From Cyclobacteriaceae bacterium (lineage in GTDB: Bacteria > Bacteroidota > Bacteroidia > Cytophagales > Cyclobacteriaceae): 33,674 bases of DNA. The notes under the pieces are model-generated. The model had not been told where the DNA came from. It ran no database searches and saw nothing but the letters and a program-made list of their open reading frames with translations. Each line of letters starts with the position of its first letter. Position 1 is the first letter of the stretch. Where the stretch lies: positions 1-33,674 of the forward strand of contig JAOUDZ010000041.1 of assembly GCA_029858965.1 (NCBI GenBank), in the 5' to 3' direction. Below, in pieces: positions 6,802-15,296 of the stretch. Made by a program: the position numbers and the translations under genes.

Positions 6802-8622
6802 TTGAATCAAAGCTTCTCTAAAGTGCGTACTGTATTGATAGCAGTTTCAATGATGAGCCTGATGGCACGCTGCATTGACACCTATGCGCAAGTAAAAACA
6901 GATTCTGTCGAAAAAGTATCTGTCACAAAAAAAGCATTTCGCAGTGGCATCAAGCTGATTTCAACGAATCCAGGAGATACTATTGTGGGTGAGCGAAGTG
7001 CCGCAGCGTACGCGCAGTTCGCAGGGAGGATCGTCCGAAACATTTACATCGATCGTATAGGCTTTGAAAAATCCATCTATGACACCGCAAAAAGGGTGGA
7101 GAAAACTGTAAGCACCATTGCTAATAATCTGCACGTTAATACGCGTGAAAAAACCATACGCCAACATCTCTTTTTTGAAAAGAACAGACCACTGAATCCA
7201 CACAGGCTGGCTGATAACGAGCGGTTCCTTAGGGATAGGGATTTTATTTTGGATAGCCGAATCGTTGTCGTGCCTGTTGAGGGAACGGATTCCGTAGATG
7301 TCACTGTCGTGACACGGGATGTTTTTAGTTTAGGGGCCACCTTCGGGGGAAGTTTGCCTTCGGCGCCAAAAGTTGGTCTTTATGATGCCAACGTTGATGG
7401 CCGGGGTCAGCGTATTGAATTTACAGCCTTGCTGGATCAGGACAGGACGCCGCATTTTGGGTATTCCTTGTTGTATCGCAAGAGCAGTATTTTCGGAAGC
7501 CTTGCAAATGTTGAGCTGGGCTATACACAACTCAACACAGGATACAGCATCGGTGATGAAATTGAGTATGCAGCATACACCCGGATTGACCGCCCGCTTG
7601 TTTCGCCCTATTCGCGATGGGCCGGTGGTGTTGAACTAAGCCGTAATTGGTCAAAAAATGTCTATGCGAAAGAGGATTCTTTATTCCTTGACTACAAGTA
7701 TAACCTTTTCGACAGCTGGATTGGGTACAATATTGGGATTAACAAACCAATGGAAAATCGAATGCGTCACTTCCTGGCAATACGCTATTTTGACGGATAC
7801 TACCTTGATCCGGCAGAGCAGGCTGAGGCCCGACAGGAAATAAAATACAATAGCGGGTATGGCGTTCTTTCTGAAATTAGTGTTTTTAAACAGAATTTTT
7901 ATAAAACACGCTATGTCTTCGGGTTCGGTCGTACTGAAGACATACCGGCAGGTTTTTCTGTTGGCGTTACCGGTGGCTATTTGCGGCTGATAGATGTTGA
8001 AAGGCCGTATGCATCCCTGAAGTTTAATTATGGCCAGGCCAGCAGGAAAGGAAACTTTTATCGGTTACTGCTACAGGTCGGCGGATTCGTCCGAAAAAGC
8101 GGATTGGAAGACGTGGTCGTACAGGCCGGGGCAACCTATTTCACCCGATTGTTGCATATGAATCGTTTCAAAATGAGGAGCCTGGTTTCGGCAACGTACA
8201 CACAGATCACAAACCAGGTTGTGCTCAACTGGCTCGACATTAACAAAACAGAAATTCCGGGATTTCGCACCGACAGTCTGGAGGCAAGCAAACGATTGGC
8301 CGTGCATCTGGAATCGGTCTTGTTCACACCCCTGTCGCTGCTTGGATTCCGCATGGCGCCATTTGCGGCAGTCGATGTGGTGCCGGTACATTGCCTTTCA
8401 TGCGAAAACCCTGCTGATGTGTTCTGGGGTTTCAGCGCCGGACTAAGAACCAGGAATGAGAATCTGATTTTCGGAACGCTGGAAGTGAAGCTCACCTTTA
8501 TTCCGTCAGATGAATACGGAGAAAGTATGTTCGTCTTTGGGTTCAAGCAAAACCTGCGGGTAAAGAATACCGGAACTTTTGCCCAAAAACCTTCCTTGAT
8601 TGCCTATAATCAGCGACGCTAG
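6802..8622 (+). CDS. Outer-membrane beta-barrel protein with POTRA-like N-terminal domain
   Basis: The 606-aa protein has a signal peptide (about 1-30, ending DTYAQ). A region of about 100 residues follows (75-180) that looks like a single POTRA domain: GRIVRNIYIDRIGF, then LNPHRLADNERFLRDRDFI, then VDVTVVTRDVFSLG. The remainder is a long run of amphipathic, aromatic-ended strands typical of a barrel, ending in ESMFVFGFKQNLRV. This resembles the BamA/TamA/ShlB superfamily in a shortened form with one POTRA, so a role in outer-membrane insertion or secretion is possible; transport of small molecules is an alternative. The TTG at 6802 is the likely start, because the next in-frame ATG (6850) would remove the positive part of the signal peptide. 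It appears to be monocistronic. Confidence 0.8.
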   Translation: MNQSFSKVRTVLIAVSMMSLMARCIDTYAQVKTDSVEKVSVTKKAFRSGIKLISTNPGDTIVGERSAAAYAQFAGRIVRNIYIDRIGFEKSIYDTAKRVEKTVSTIANNLHVNTREKTIRQHLFFEKNRPLNPHRLADNERFLRDRDFILDSRIVVVPVEGTDSVDVTVVTRDVFSLGATFGGSLPSAPKVGLYDANVDGRGQRIEFTALLDQDRTPHFGYSLLYRKSSIFGSLANVELGYTQLNTGYSIGDEIEYAAYTRIDRPLVSPYSRWAGGVELSRNWSKNVYAKEDSLFLDYKYNLFDSWIGYNIGINKPMENRMRHFLAIRYFDGYYLDPAEQAEARQEIKYNSGYGVLSEISVFKQNFYKTRYVFGFGRTEDIPAGFSVGVTGGYLRLIDVERPYASLKFNYGQASRKGNFYRLLLQVGGFVRKSGLEDVVVQAGATYFTRLLHMNRFKMRSLVSATYTQITNQVVLNWLDINKTEIPGFRTDSLEASKRLAVHLESVLFTPLSLLGFRMAPFAAVDVVPVHCLSCENPADVFWGFSAGLRTRNENLIFGTLEVKLTFIPSDEYGESMFVFGFKQNLRVKNTGTFAQKPSLIAYNQRR

Positions 8623-8742
8623 CCATAGGAAAACAACTTTTTTGCAATCCGGAACAGTTGCAACGCCATGAGATGTTTCACCCGGTTCATTTAACAGGAA
8701 TAGCTAACTTGCATAGCGGATGATATTTAAAAACGAGACTTC

Positions 8743-9780
8743 ATGAAATTCAGACTATTTATCCTGCTTATTGTCAGTGGTACAGGCACCTCTTGTACAC
8801 CTTCTGAGAAGGATTCTACGACCGGGAAAAGAAATGCAAGCTCAGGGGTGCCAGCCGGAATGGTTTGGATACCTGGTGGTGAATTCCTGATGGGGAGCAC
8901 GGAGGAGCAACCGGACAATAATGCGATGGCCGCGCACAACGTAAAAGTAGATGGCTTCTGGATGGATGAAACCGAAGTTACAAACGAACAGTTCAGGTTG
9001 TTTGTGGATGCAACTGGATACAAAACAGTAGCGGAAAGACCTCTCGATTGGGAAGAACTCAAAAAGCAGCTTCCACCAGGAACTCCAAAACCCAGCGATG
9101 ATATTTTGCAGCCCGGTTCCATGGTTTTTGTGCCACCCACAGCACCGGTCCTGTTAAATGATTATTCCCAGTGGTGGCAGTGGGTGGTGGGTGCCAATTG
9201 GCTACACCCGGAGGGCCCGGGAAGTACCCTTGCAGGGAAGGATGATCACCCGGTAGTTCAAATTGCGTATGAAGATGCCGTTGCATATGCAACATGGGCA
9301 GGGAAAAGGCTACCGACGGAAGCGGAGTATGAATTTGCTGCGCGGGGTGGACTGATTGGGAAAACTTTTTCCTGGGGAGATGAACTTAATCCGCAAGGGC
9401 AATATCTCGCAAATTATTTTCAGGGCGCATTTCCCAACCATGATACCGCTGAAGATGGGTTTAAGGGTACGTCGCCGGTACGATCATTTCCGCCGAATGG
9501 CTATGGGCTCTACGATATCATCGGGAACGTATGGGAGCTTTGCTCAGATTGGTATAGTGTTGCGCAAATGGCTGACAATGTTGTCGTAAGCAATCCCAAA
9601 GGACCTTCAGCAACAAATGATCCGGATGATCCTTATGCCATCAAACATGTTTCGAAGGGCGGATCTTTTGCCTGCAGCAGTCAGTATTGTTCCAACTACA
9701 AGCCTAGTGGCCGGCAGGGTTCCGCTTACGATTCTGGCATGAACCATACCGGATTTCGGTGCGTAAAAGATGCGGAATAG
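8743..9780 (+). CDS. Formylglycine-generating-enzyme (SUMF1) family lipoprotein
   Basis: The 345-aa protein has a lipoprotein-type leader ending at Cys18 (GTGTSC) and then a complete FGE-sulfatase domain: AGMVWIPGGEFLMGS (38-52), MDETEVTNEQF (74-84), VVQIAYEDAVAYATWAGKRL (171-190), PTEAEYEFAARGG, and NGYGLYDIIGNVWELCSDWY. The last block, KGGSFACSSQYCSNY, has Cys311 and Cys316 with the same spacing as the catalytic pair of human FGE (CHRSYC). GFRCVKD follows near the end. Intact cysteines favour true sulfatase activation over the many structural FGE-fold proteins that lack them. Such a lipid-anchored form would work in the periplasm. No sulfatase gene is present in this window. Confidence 0.9.
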   Translation: MKFRLFILLIVSGTGTSCTPSEKDSTTGKRNASSGVPAGMVWIPGGEFLMGSTEEQPDNNAMAAHNVKVDGFWMDETEVTNEQFRLFVDATGYKTVAERPLDWEELKKQLPPGTPKPSDDILQPGSMVFVPPTAPVLLNDYSQWWQWVVGANWLHPEGPGSTLAGKDDHPVVQIAYEDAVAYATWAGKRLPTEAEYEFAARGGLIGKTFSWGDELNPQGQYLANYFQGAFPNHDTAEDGFKGTSPVRSFPPNGYGLYDIIGNVWELCSDWYSVAQMADNVVVSNPKGPSATNDPDDPYAIKHVSKGGSFACSSQYCSNYKPSGRQGSAYDSGMNHTGFRCVKDAE

Positions 9781-9886
9781 GTTTTTTAATCCGTTTTCAG
9801 TACAGCTCACCATTTTCACACGATGTTCCGGTGCTTGCTTCGTGAAAGCTCTTTTGGATTTCTTAGGTAATTATAAGACTGGATGA

Positions 9887-9894
9887 TAATTTTG
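9887..9894 (+). promoter_or_regulatory. -7 box (TAATTTTG) abutting a start codon
   Basis: An exact TAnnTTTG match ends 4 bases before the ATG at 9899. If used, transcription would start at or within a few bases of the start codon and the message would be essentially leaderless. No good -33 element is seen at the standard spacing. Confidence 0.42.
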
Positions 9895-9898
9895 GGCC

Positions 9899-10609
9899 AT
9901 GAAAAGAACATTGATCATCCTGTGTCTGCTGGCGTGGAGCAGCGTGGGATACTCGCAAATACTCATATCGTTATTGTTGGGCGATAAACTGAATTCCGAT
10001 AAACTGGAATTTGGCCTTGATGGAGGGATCAGCTTCGTCGATTTGCGCGGCATCAGTGAGGCGAAAGCCAATGGCACATTCAACCTCGGATTTTATTTTG
10101 ATCTTAACCTGAAGAATCCGGCGTGGATGGTCCACACCGGTGTGATCGTAAAATCGACTATGGGGGCTAAGCATTTGGATGTTTATCCGTTAAACAATCC
10201 TGATTTGGATGCTGCCTTCAGCGGGGGCACAATAGAAAGAAGATTAAGTTACTTCGATGTACCCATCCTGATCAAGCATAGATTTAAGAACAAGTTTACG
10301 ATTGAGGCGGGGCCTATGGTGGGCTTGCTCACCAAATCTTTTGATGTCTTCACACAAAAAGTAAAAGACAAAGATGATCTTACCTACAAACTGAATGTAA
10401 AGGACGCTTATCATCCTTTGGATGCAGGTTTAATGATAGGGCTTGGCTATCGCTTGATGGGTGGGCGTGGAATGAATCTTGGTATCCGGTATTATTACGG
10501 ACTTGTTGATATAATGATTGATGATACAGCACCCAATGTGTACAACCGCGCATTGTATTTAGCGTTTGGAATACCTATCGGGGGAGTCAAAACAGCACCA
10601 AACGAATAG
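9899..10609 (+). CDS. Small outer-membrane beta-barrel protein (PorT/OMP_b-brl type)
   Basis: The 236-aa protein carries a clear signal peptide (MKRTLIILCLLAWSSVGYSQ) followed by alternating amphipathic strands with Gly/aromatic ends, for example GLDGGISFVDLRG, NLGFYFDLNL, IEAGPMVGLLTKSF, HPLDAGLMIGLGYRLMG and NLGIRYYYGLVDIM, closing with ALYLAFGIPIGG. This is the pattern of the 8- to 10-strand barrels so common in Bacteroidota (PorT-like, OMP_b-brl_2). The function is unknown. It stands alone between the FGE lipoprotein and a decayed gene. Confidence 0.78.
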   Translation: MKRTLIILCLLAWSSVGYSQILISLLLGDKLNSDKLEFGLDGGISFVDLRGISEAKANGTFNLGFYFDLNLKNPAWMVHTGVIVKSTMGAKHLDVYPLNNPDLDAAFSGGTIERRLSYFDVPILIKHRFKNKFTIEAGPMVGLLTKSFDVFTQKVKDKDDLTYKLNVKDAYHPLDAGLMIGLGYRLMGGRGMNLGIRYYYGLVDIMIDDTAPNVYNRALYLAFGIPIGGVKTAPNE

Positions 10610-10689
10610 CCTTGAAAATTGGACTTCTGATAGCATTACGGGCTGAAAAGAAAGGGAACCTTTCTCAGCTTTTTGAGAAATGGATTTTA

Positions 10690-11131
10690 TCCTAATTTTT
10701 TCCAATAGCGGAATATCGCTGTACAACTCCATTCGTGTACCCACATTGATGGCAGCTTCAATTTGATAAAACCGGGAAGCCACAGCAATAGAAATACTCT
10801 TTTGTACCGTACCGTAATATTTCTCGCGTAATCTCCTTTTTTTGTATGGCGCCACTTTCTTTCGCCAAAGCTCCCGCAGTGGCATCATCCATATTTTCGT
10901 ACATATCGATGTATGTTTTCTATTAAGTTTATACGTCCTGAGCCTATAGCCGCACGCTCTTGCTCATACTTTTCATAAATCGGCCAGAATTCGGCAGCAT
11001 ATTCTTGGTCGAGTTTTATGAATACAGCAACGTGGCCTTCTTTCCAATCGAAAAGCGCTGCAAACAAGTTCAATTTCTGTTTATTTGTGTGCGCAAACGC
11101 GCAAATGAAAATAATTGAGCGTGTAACAATT
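10690..11131 (-). pseudogene. Decayed gene for a small secreted helical protein, split over three frames
   Basis: Three consecutive minus-strand frames together resemble a family of about 160-aa secreted helical proteins that I know only as hypothetical. Frame A (to about 10910) gives a signal-peptide-like stretch (KKGIVTRSIIFICAFA), then EYAAEFWPIYEKYEQERAAI and NLIENI. Frame B (about 10912-10830) continues with YENMDDATAGALAKES. Frame C (about 10830-10690) ends with LREKYYGTVQKSISIAVASR, FYQIEAAINV and YSDIPLL. The pieces are collinear and each ends where the next begins, so two frameshifts are implied; the second lies near a run of seven A (minus strand). Frame A has no ATG before the signal-like segment either. 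True decay is likely, but assembly errors at the two sites would also explain it. Confidence 0.6.
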
Positions 11132-11297
11132 CCTTTCTTAATAGTTTTTCTACTGGTTGGGACAGATCATATTTGTTTTGTCTGACAAGAGGAGCCTTCA
11201 ATTGAGGGTTTCATTTAATCGGAGGCCGTCACTAAATGTTTAGGCTAAGTTGACTATTTAACAGTATCTTTATTAATGATATCTTATTGCATTTCTT

Positions 11298-12386
11298 ATG
11301 GATAACCAATCTTCCCCGCAAAAACAACATAGTCCTGTTGGCACCGCTATCGAGATCACTATTCGAGTCGCTGTGCTCGCCCTTATCGTGGGATGGTGTT
11401 TTCTCATCATGTCACCATTTGTCTCACTAATTGTCTGGGCCATTATCATAGCCATAGCCAGCTATCCATTATTTTCCATGCTTCGGGAAAAGCTTGGCGG
11501 CAGAGGAAAATTGGCAGCCGCAACAGTAACGGTCTCTTTTTCATTGCTGATTTTATTGCCGGCTATATTTCTTGGCGGATCTTTGGTGGAGGGTATCCAG
11601 CATCTAACTACGATTTATCAAACGGGAGAATTGACTATTCCCCCACCCGGAGACGAAGTCGATTCCTGGCCAGCTATTGCCAAACCTGTCGCAGATCTGT
11701 GGCGAGAGGCCTCTGAAAACCTATCAGAAGCCATGACTAAGTTTGCGCCGCAAATACAAGTCGCCGGTGGATGGCTTCTGAAACTCATCGGCGGAACAAG
11801 CCTTGGTATTCTGCAACTGATTGGCTCAATTATTATTGGCGGCATATTGCTGGGATACTCAAAGGAAGGCGGAGATATCTTGATAAAGATTTTTGTAAGA
11901 TTGGCTGGCCAGAAAGGTGCCGATTTTGCCGATATCTCCAAAATCACCATAAGAAATGTCGTAAAAGGAATTCTGGGCGTTGCCATTGCCCAAACCTTGC
12001 TTGCAGGAATTGGGTTTGTAGTCGCGGGTGTTCCTTTGGCCGGTTTGTGGACGCTTTTCTGTCTTATTCTTGCCGTTATGCAAGTGGGGGTTGCCCCCAT
12101 TATCCTCCCCGTTGCAATTTACATGTATTCAACTTCCGATGTTTTGACTGCTTCACTTTTTCTGGTGTGGTCTATTCTGGTGACCCTTTCGGATAATATT
12201 TTGAAGCCAATTTTGTTGGGGAAGGGTGCTCAGGCTCCTATGCTGGTGGTCTTCCTGGGTTCGATCGGCGGGTTCATTACGGGGGGCTTCATCGCCCTTT
12301 TTATCGGCCCAGTAGTCCTCACGTTGGGATACAAGTTATTTTTGATTTGGGTGGAGTCCGAACAATCACAGAAAGCTCAGGAATAA
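11298..12386 (+). CDS. AI-2E family (PerM/YdiK-type) membrane transporter
   Basis: The 362-aa protein has the family's architecture: two N-terminal helices (about 20-65), a third (72-95), a long soluble loop (about 95-150), then five helices from about 155 to the end. Conserved-looking elements include FVSLIVWAIIIAIASYPLF early and the late VPLAGLWTLFCLILAVMQVG, SDNILKPILLGKG and GGFITGGFIALFIGPVVLTL segments. Family members include the proposed autoinducer-2 exporter TqsA and Na+(Li+)/H+ antiporters, so the substrate cannot be read from the sequence. It is convergent with the next gene, with 22 bases between them. Confidence 0.92.
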   Translation: MDNQSSPQKQHSPVGTAIEITIRVAVLALIVGWCFLIMSPFVSLIVWAIIIAIASYPLFSMLREKLGGRGKLAAATVTVSFSLLILLPAIFLGGSLVEGIQHLTTIYQTGELTIPPPGDEVDSWPAIAKPVADLWREASENLSEAMTKFAPQIQVAGGWLLKLIGGTSLGILQLIGSIIIGGILLGYSKEGGDILIKIFVRLAGQKGADFADISKITIRNVVKGILGVAIAQTLLAGIGFVVAGVPLAGLWTLFCLILAVMQVGVAPIILPVAIYMYSTSDVLTASLFLVWSILVTLSDNILKPILLGKGAQAPMLVVFLGSIGGFITGGFIALFIGPVVLTLGYKLFLIWVESEQSQKAQE

Positions 12387-12408
12387 AACCAGCGACCATG
12401 TAAGATTA

Positions 12409-13146
12409 CTACCGCTTTTTACTACGGCCAAAATGATATCCTACATTAACCTGGTAACGAAAACCACCACTCCATTTGCTTGTGGTTCCGTTTAAGTTAA
12501 CACTTTGATCGGTAATCAAATCTTTAATCAGGGGAAAGCGATCGGCCAATGCGGCAACGATTTCATTTTCCAAAATAGTGTCAGCGTCGAAATCGCCTGT
12601 TAAATCAAGGCCTATGTTATAACGTGAGACCGACGGCCCCAGGAAGATCAAGTCTATAGTCCATCGATTCTTGATAACAAACTGATATCCCAATTGAAAA
12701 CCAATGTTAAGGACGGTGATTTTGGAATCTAAGACAGCTTGACTCAGACCATCCGCGGATGTCAGTGTTCGATCGTTTTTAAAAAAGAAATAATTCGTGT
12801 ACGGCCCGATAAATACCCCGTGCGGCGCCTGGAATTTGTTTTCTTTTTTCAGGTAGAAACGGTATTCACCGCCAATAACATAGCCACCTCGGTTGTCCTT
12901 ATCCGATACTGTTGTGCCTGAACCAAGTCTCCCTAACTTTGGAAACTGTACATACCCGATCGTGGCTGACCAGCTCTCGTTAGGTTTGGTTACGCGTTCA
13001 AAGCTAATGGCCCCGGAATTGGCATAAATAAAGCTGGTCATGAGGTTGACCTTTATTGTATTCAGCCGTGTTCGGGCGCTATCTTGTAATTGGGCATCGC
13101 AAAAGGTGGAGGCCAAAATGAAAATAAACGCTACGATATAACGCAT
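12409..13146 (-). CDS. Putative outer-membrane protein of unknown function
   Basis: The 245-aa protein has a signal peptide ending in STFCDAQ (residues 1-19). Barrel-like strands follow, such as SWSATIGYVQFPKLG, GGYVIGGEYRFYLKK, GVFIGPYTNYFFF and VLNIGFQLGYQFVIKNRWTIDLIFLG (in part), closing with GGFRYQVNVGYHFG before a basic KKR tail. Many Bacteroidota proteins annotated as DUF3575-like or hypothetical outer-membrane barrels look like this. I cannot assign a ligand. It is convergent with the AI-2E gene and has no obvious operon partner. Confidence 0.75.
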   Translation of the reverse strand: MRYIVAFIFILASTFCDAQLQDSARTRLNTIKVNLMTSFIYANSGAISFERVTKPNESWSATIGYVQFPKLGRLGSGTTVSDKDNRGGYVIGGEYRFYLKKENKFQAPHGVFIGPYTNYFFFKNDRTLTSADGLSQAVLDSKITVLNIGFQLGYQFVIKNRWTIDLIFLGPSVSRYNIGLDLTGDFDADTILENEIVAALADRFPLIKDLITDQSVNLNGTTSKWSGGFRYQVNVGYHFGRSKKR

Positions 13147-13328
13147 GGATTCCTAATTATAATGAAGCCCAAATATCTACATTTTTCACCTCTGGAAGGA
13201 ATAAAGTCCTGCATTAATCTGCTCGTGGATGGATGGTGAACAATTTACTATCTCAAGAAAAATGGAGCTGAATGATAACCGGTCCAGGTCTTTTTCAGCA
13301 ATAGTAATGGGGTTGGCCGACAAAAGTG

Positions 13329-14201
13329 CTAGACTTGCTGTTGCTGACGAAACTCCCCAGGTGTTAGATGTGTATATTTTTTGAAGTATCGACCAAAATA
13401 GGAATTGTCTTCGAAGTTTAGTTTGAAGGCAATTTCTGAGATGGATAGTTTCGTATGGGCCAGCAATCGTTTCGCTTCCAATACGATTCTTTGACGGATA
13501 AGTTCACCAGCAGATTTACCCGATTTTTTTCTGCACAATGCGTTCAGGTAATTCGAGGTGATATTCATTTTCTTGGCATATTCTTTCGGTGTCTTGTGCG
13601 TCAAAAAGTAGATTTCAATTAATTCCTGGAACGAAAAAAGGAAATAATGACCTATGCCTGAGCGCTTTGGCTGCTTTTTGCGCGCCAGACGGGAAGCCCG
13701 CACCAAGAGCGAACTGATGGCGTAAAATATAGCGTCCCTGGTAAATTCATCTTTATTCACGATCTCGGACTTAATATGCAAAAAGGTTTCTGTCCATACC
13801 TTCATTTCATCATCATCCAGGTCAAAATGACTGTGCTGATCGCCTTGGAATAATGGCCACGTGGACATCAACTTTTTGCCCTTCGACAAAGCCATCAGAT
13901 TGTCGTTGAATAAGAGTACAAGGCCCTTCCCAGCGCTGAGTCTTGTCCAGTTGTGAATTTGCCCCGGTGCAATGAGGAACAGTCGGCTGGGATCCAGCGT
14001 ATATTCATGAAAGTCGATGGCATGGCTACCGCTACCTGTCGTTACCAAGATGAACATATAGAAATGGTAACGATGCGGTGATTTCAAATGGTCAATATGC
14101 ATTGCTAGATTTTCGAGCAGCATAAAATCAAAATCCCTGGATCCGGCGTTCTTTTTCAGCAGCGACTCAATAGTATAGGCAGGAATCTGATGTGAAGCCA
14201 T
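13329..14201 (-). CDS. AraC-family transcriptional regulator
   Basis: An N-terminal cupin-like sensing domain (about 15-150, with HRYHFYMFILVTTGSGSHAI and DPSRLFLIAPGQIHNW) is followed by a C-terminal AraC DNA-binding domain of about 100 residues with both helix-turn-helix units: EYAKKMNITSNYLNALCRKK and ISEIAFKLNFEDNSYFGRYF, ending HLTPGEFRQQ. The frame is open to an ATG at 14234, but those 11 extra residues (MIWYFLLILYS) look like untranslated leader. The ATG at 14201, giving 290 aa, fits the family better. It is divergent from the universal stress protein gene 141 bases away and could regulate it (inference). Confidence 0.93.
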   Translation of the reverse strand: MASHQIPAYTIESLLKKNAGSRDFDFMLLENLAMHIDHLKSPHRYHFYMFILVTTGSGSHAIDFHEYTLDPSRLFLIAPGQIHNWTRLSAGKGLVLLFNDNLMALSKGKKLMSTWPLFQGDQHSHFDLDDDEMKVWTETFLHIKSEIVNKDEFTRDAIFYAISSLLVRASRLARKKQPKRSGIGHYFLFSFQELIEIYFLTHKTPKEYAKKMNITSNYLNALCRKKSGKSAGELIRQRIVLEAKRLLAHTKLSISEIAFKLNFEDNSYFGRYFKKYTHLTPGEFRQQQQV

Positions 14202-14270
14202 AGAATACAAAATAAGTAAAAAGTACCAGATCATTACCGAATTTCACCATTCCGGATGACATTTTTTGGC

Positions 14271-14278
14271 TAAATTTG
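14271..14278 (+). promoter_or_regulatory. Candidate -7 box (TAAATTTG) for the universal stress protein gene
   Basis: An exact TAnnTTTG match in the gap between the divergent AraC and USP genes, 64 bases before the ATG at 14343. I see no convincing -33 TTG at 17-21 bases upstream. The position makes it the best promoter candidate in this gap. Confidence 0.4.
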
Positions 14279-14342
14279 CCGATGCAACTTGAAGCCAGGA
14301 CAGGGAACACGTAAATAGTTACATAAAACAGAAGCTTAAACC

Positions 14343-15242
14343 ATGGAAAAATATGAGATCAGGAGAGTCCTTGTTCCTGTGGATTTTTCTCAAGTCGCGG
14401 TGAACGCCCTGGAAACAGCAGTTGCTATTTGCAAAAGGCAACTCACAACACTAACGCTTATTCATGTAGTGGAGAACACGTTTCGTTTGGTACCGCCCGA
14501 GGCTGGCGCCACCGTGGCGAACATTCTTCCAGGACTTGTGAAAAAGGCAAATGAGAGTCTGAATGAATTGGCCAAAAGGATACGCACCAAACATGATCTT
14601 GTGGTCAATCATGTAGTTCAAAGTGGAAATCCGGCAGATGAAATATGCGGATGGGCACACCAAAAAGAAGTGGACCTTATCGTTATGGGTACACACGGTT
14701 CATCGGGCTTGCGAGAATTTTTTATCGGCTCAAATGCGTATCGGGTAGTAAAGAATGCGCCCTGTCCGGTGATGACCATTCCGGGTACGCGTACCTGGAT
14801 TGATTTCAAGAATATTCTATTCCCTATCAGAATGGTTCCCAACGCGTTAGACAAGTATGAAGTAATTAGACCCATCGTTAGGAAGAATTCCTCATCCTTG
14901 TTAATTGCTGGAATTGTGAAAGAAAATGACGCTTCAGGCTTTGACAAAATGAAAGAATTAGTGGACACCGTAAGCAGGAAAATAGATGAAGACCAGGTTA
15001 GCTGCAGAAGCAAGGTGCTGTACTCAGAAGATGTTGCCAGGCAGGTATTGGCTGTCTCGGAAGTTGAAAAGCCAGATCTTATTGTAATAACCGCCACGTT
15101 GGATTCGTCCTTGAAGGATTTTTTCCTCGGTCCGTACACTCAGGATATCGTAAACCACGCGCGATTTCCGGTGCTTAGCATTCGGCCGCAGGCGCCCATT
15201 GAGAACATCCAAATGCAGCCGCAACGCCAACGTGAAGTTTAA
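14343..15242 (+). CDS. Tandem-domain universal stress protein (UspA family)
   Basis: The 299-aa cytoplasmic protein contains two Usp domains. The first (about 5-147) has the ATP-binding pattern G-x2-G-x9-G-S in GTHGSSGLREFFIGS (116-130) and begins with RRVLVPVDFS. The second (about 152-285) aligns by order but its loop reads TATLDSSLKDFFLGPYTQD and lacks the first Gly pair, so it probably does not bind ATP. One active plus one degenerate domain is common in tandem Usps. It opens a long run of plus-strand genes concerned with stress and ion movement. Which stress induces it cannot be told from the sequence. Confidence 0.93.
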   Translation: MEKYEIRRVLVPVDFSQVAVNALETAVAICKRQLTTLTLIHVVENTFRLVPPEAGATVANILPGLVKKANESLNELAKRIRTKHDLVVNHVVQSGNPADEICGWAHQKEVDLIVMGTHGSSGLREFFIGSNAYRVVKNAPCPVMTIPGTRTWIDFKNILFPIRMVPNALDKYEVIRPIVRKNSSSLLIAGIVKENDASGFDKMKELVDTVSRKIDEDQVSCRSKVLYSEDVARQVLAVSEVEKPDLIVITATLDSSLKDFFLGPYTQDIVNHARFPVLSIRPQAPIENIQMQPQRQREV

Positions 15243-15296
15243 TCCATGTAATTGGCGCCAAGAAAGTAATATTAATCAAAGAGAAAATCAAAATTT

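Noticed and set aside
11618-12100. 160-codon minus-strand frame inside the AI-2E gene
   Set aside because: Pro/Ser/Ile-rich antisense shadow of the membrane protein.
12387-12408. Bidirectional terminator between the convergent AI-2E and outer-membrane protein genes
   Set aside because: No inverted repeat of useful length is present in or around the 22-base gap.
14618-15139. 173-codon minus-strand frame inside the universal stress protein gene
   Set aside because: Shadow of a conserved gene, Ser/Thr-rich and without domain features.
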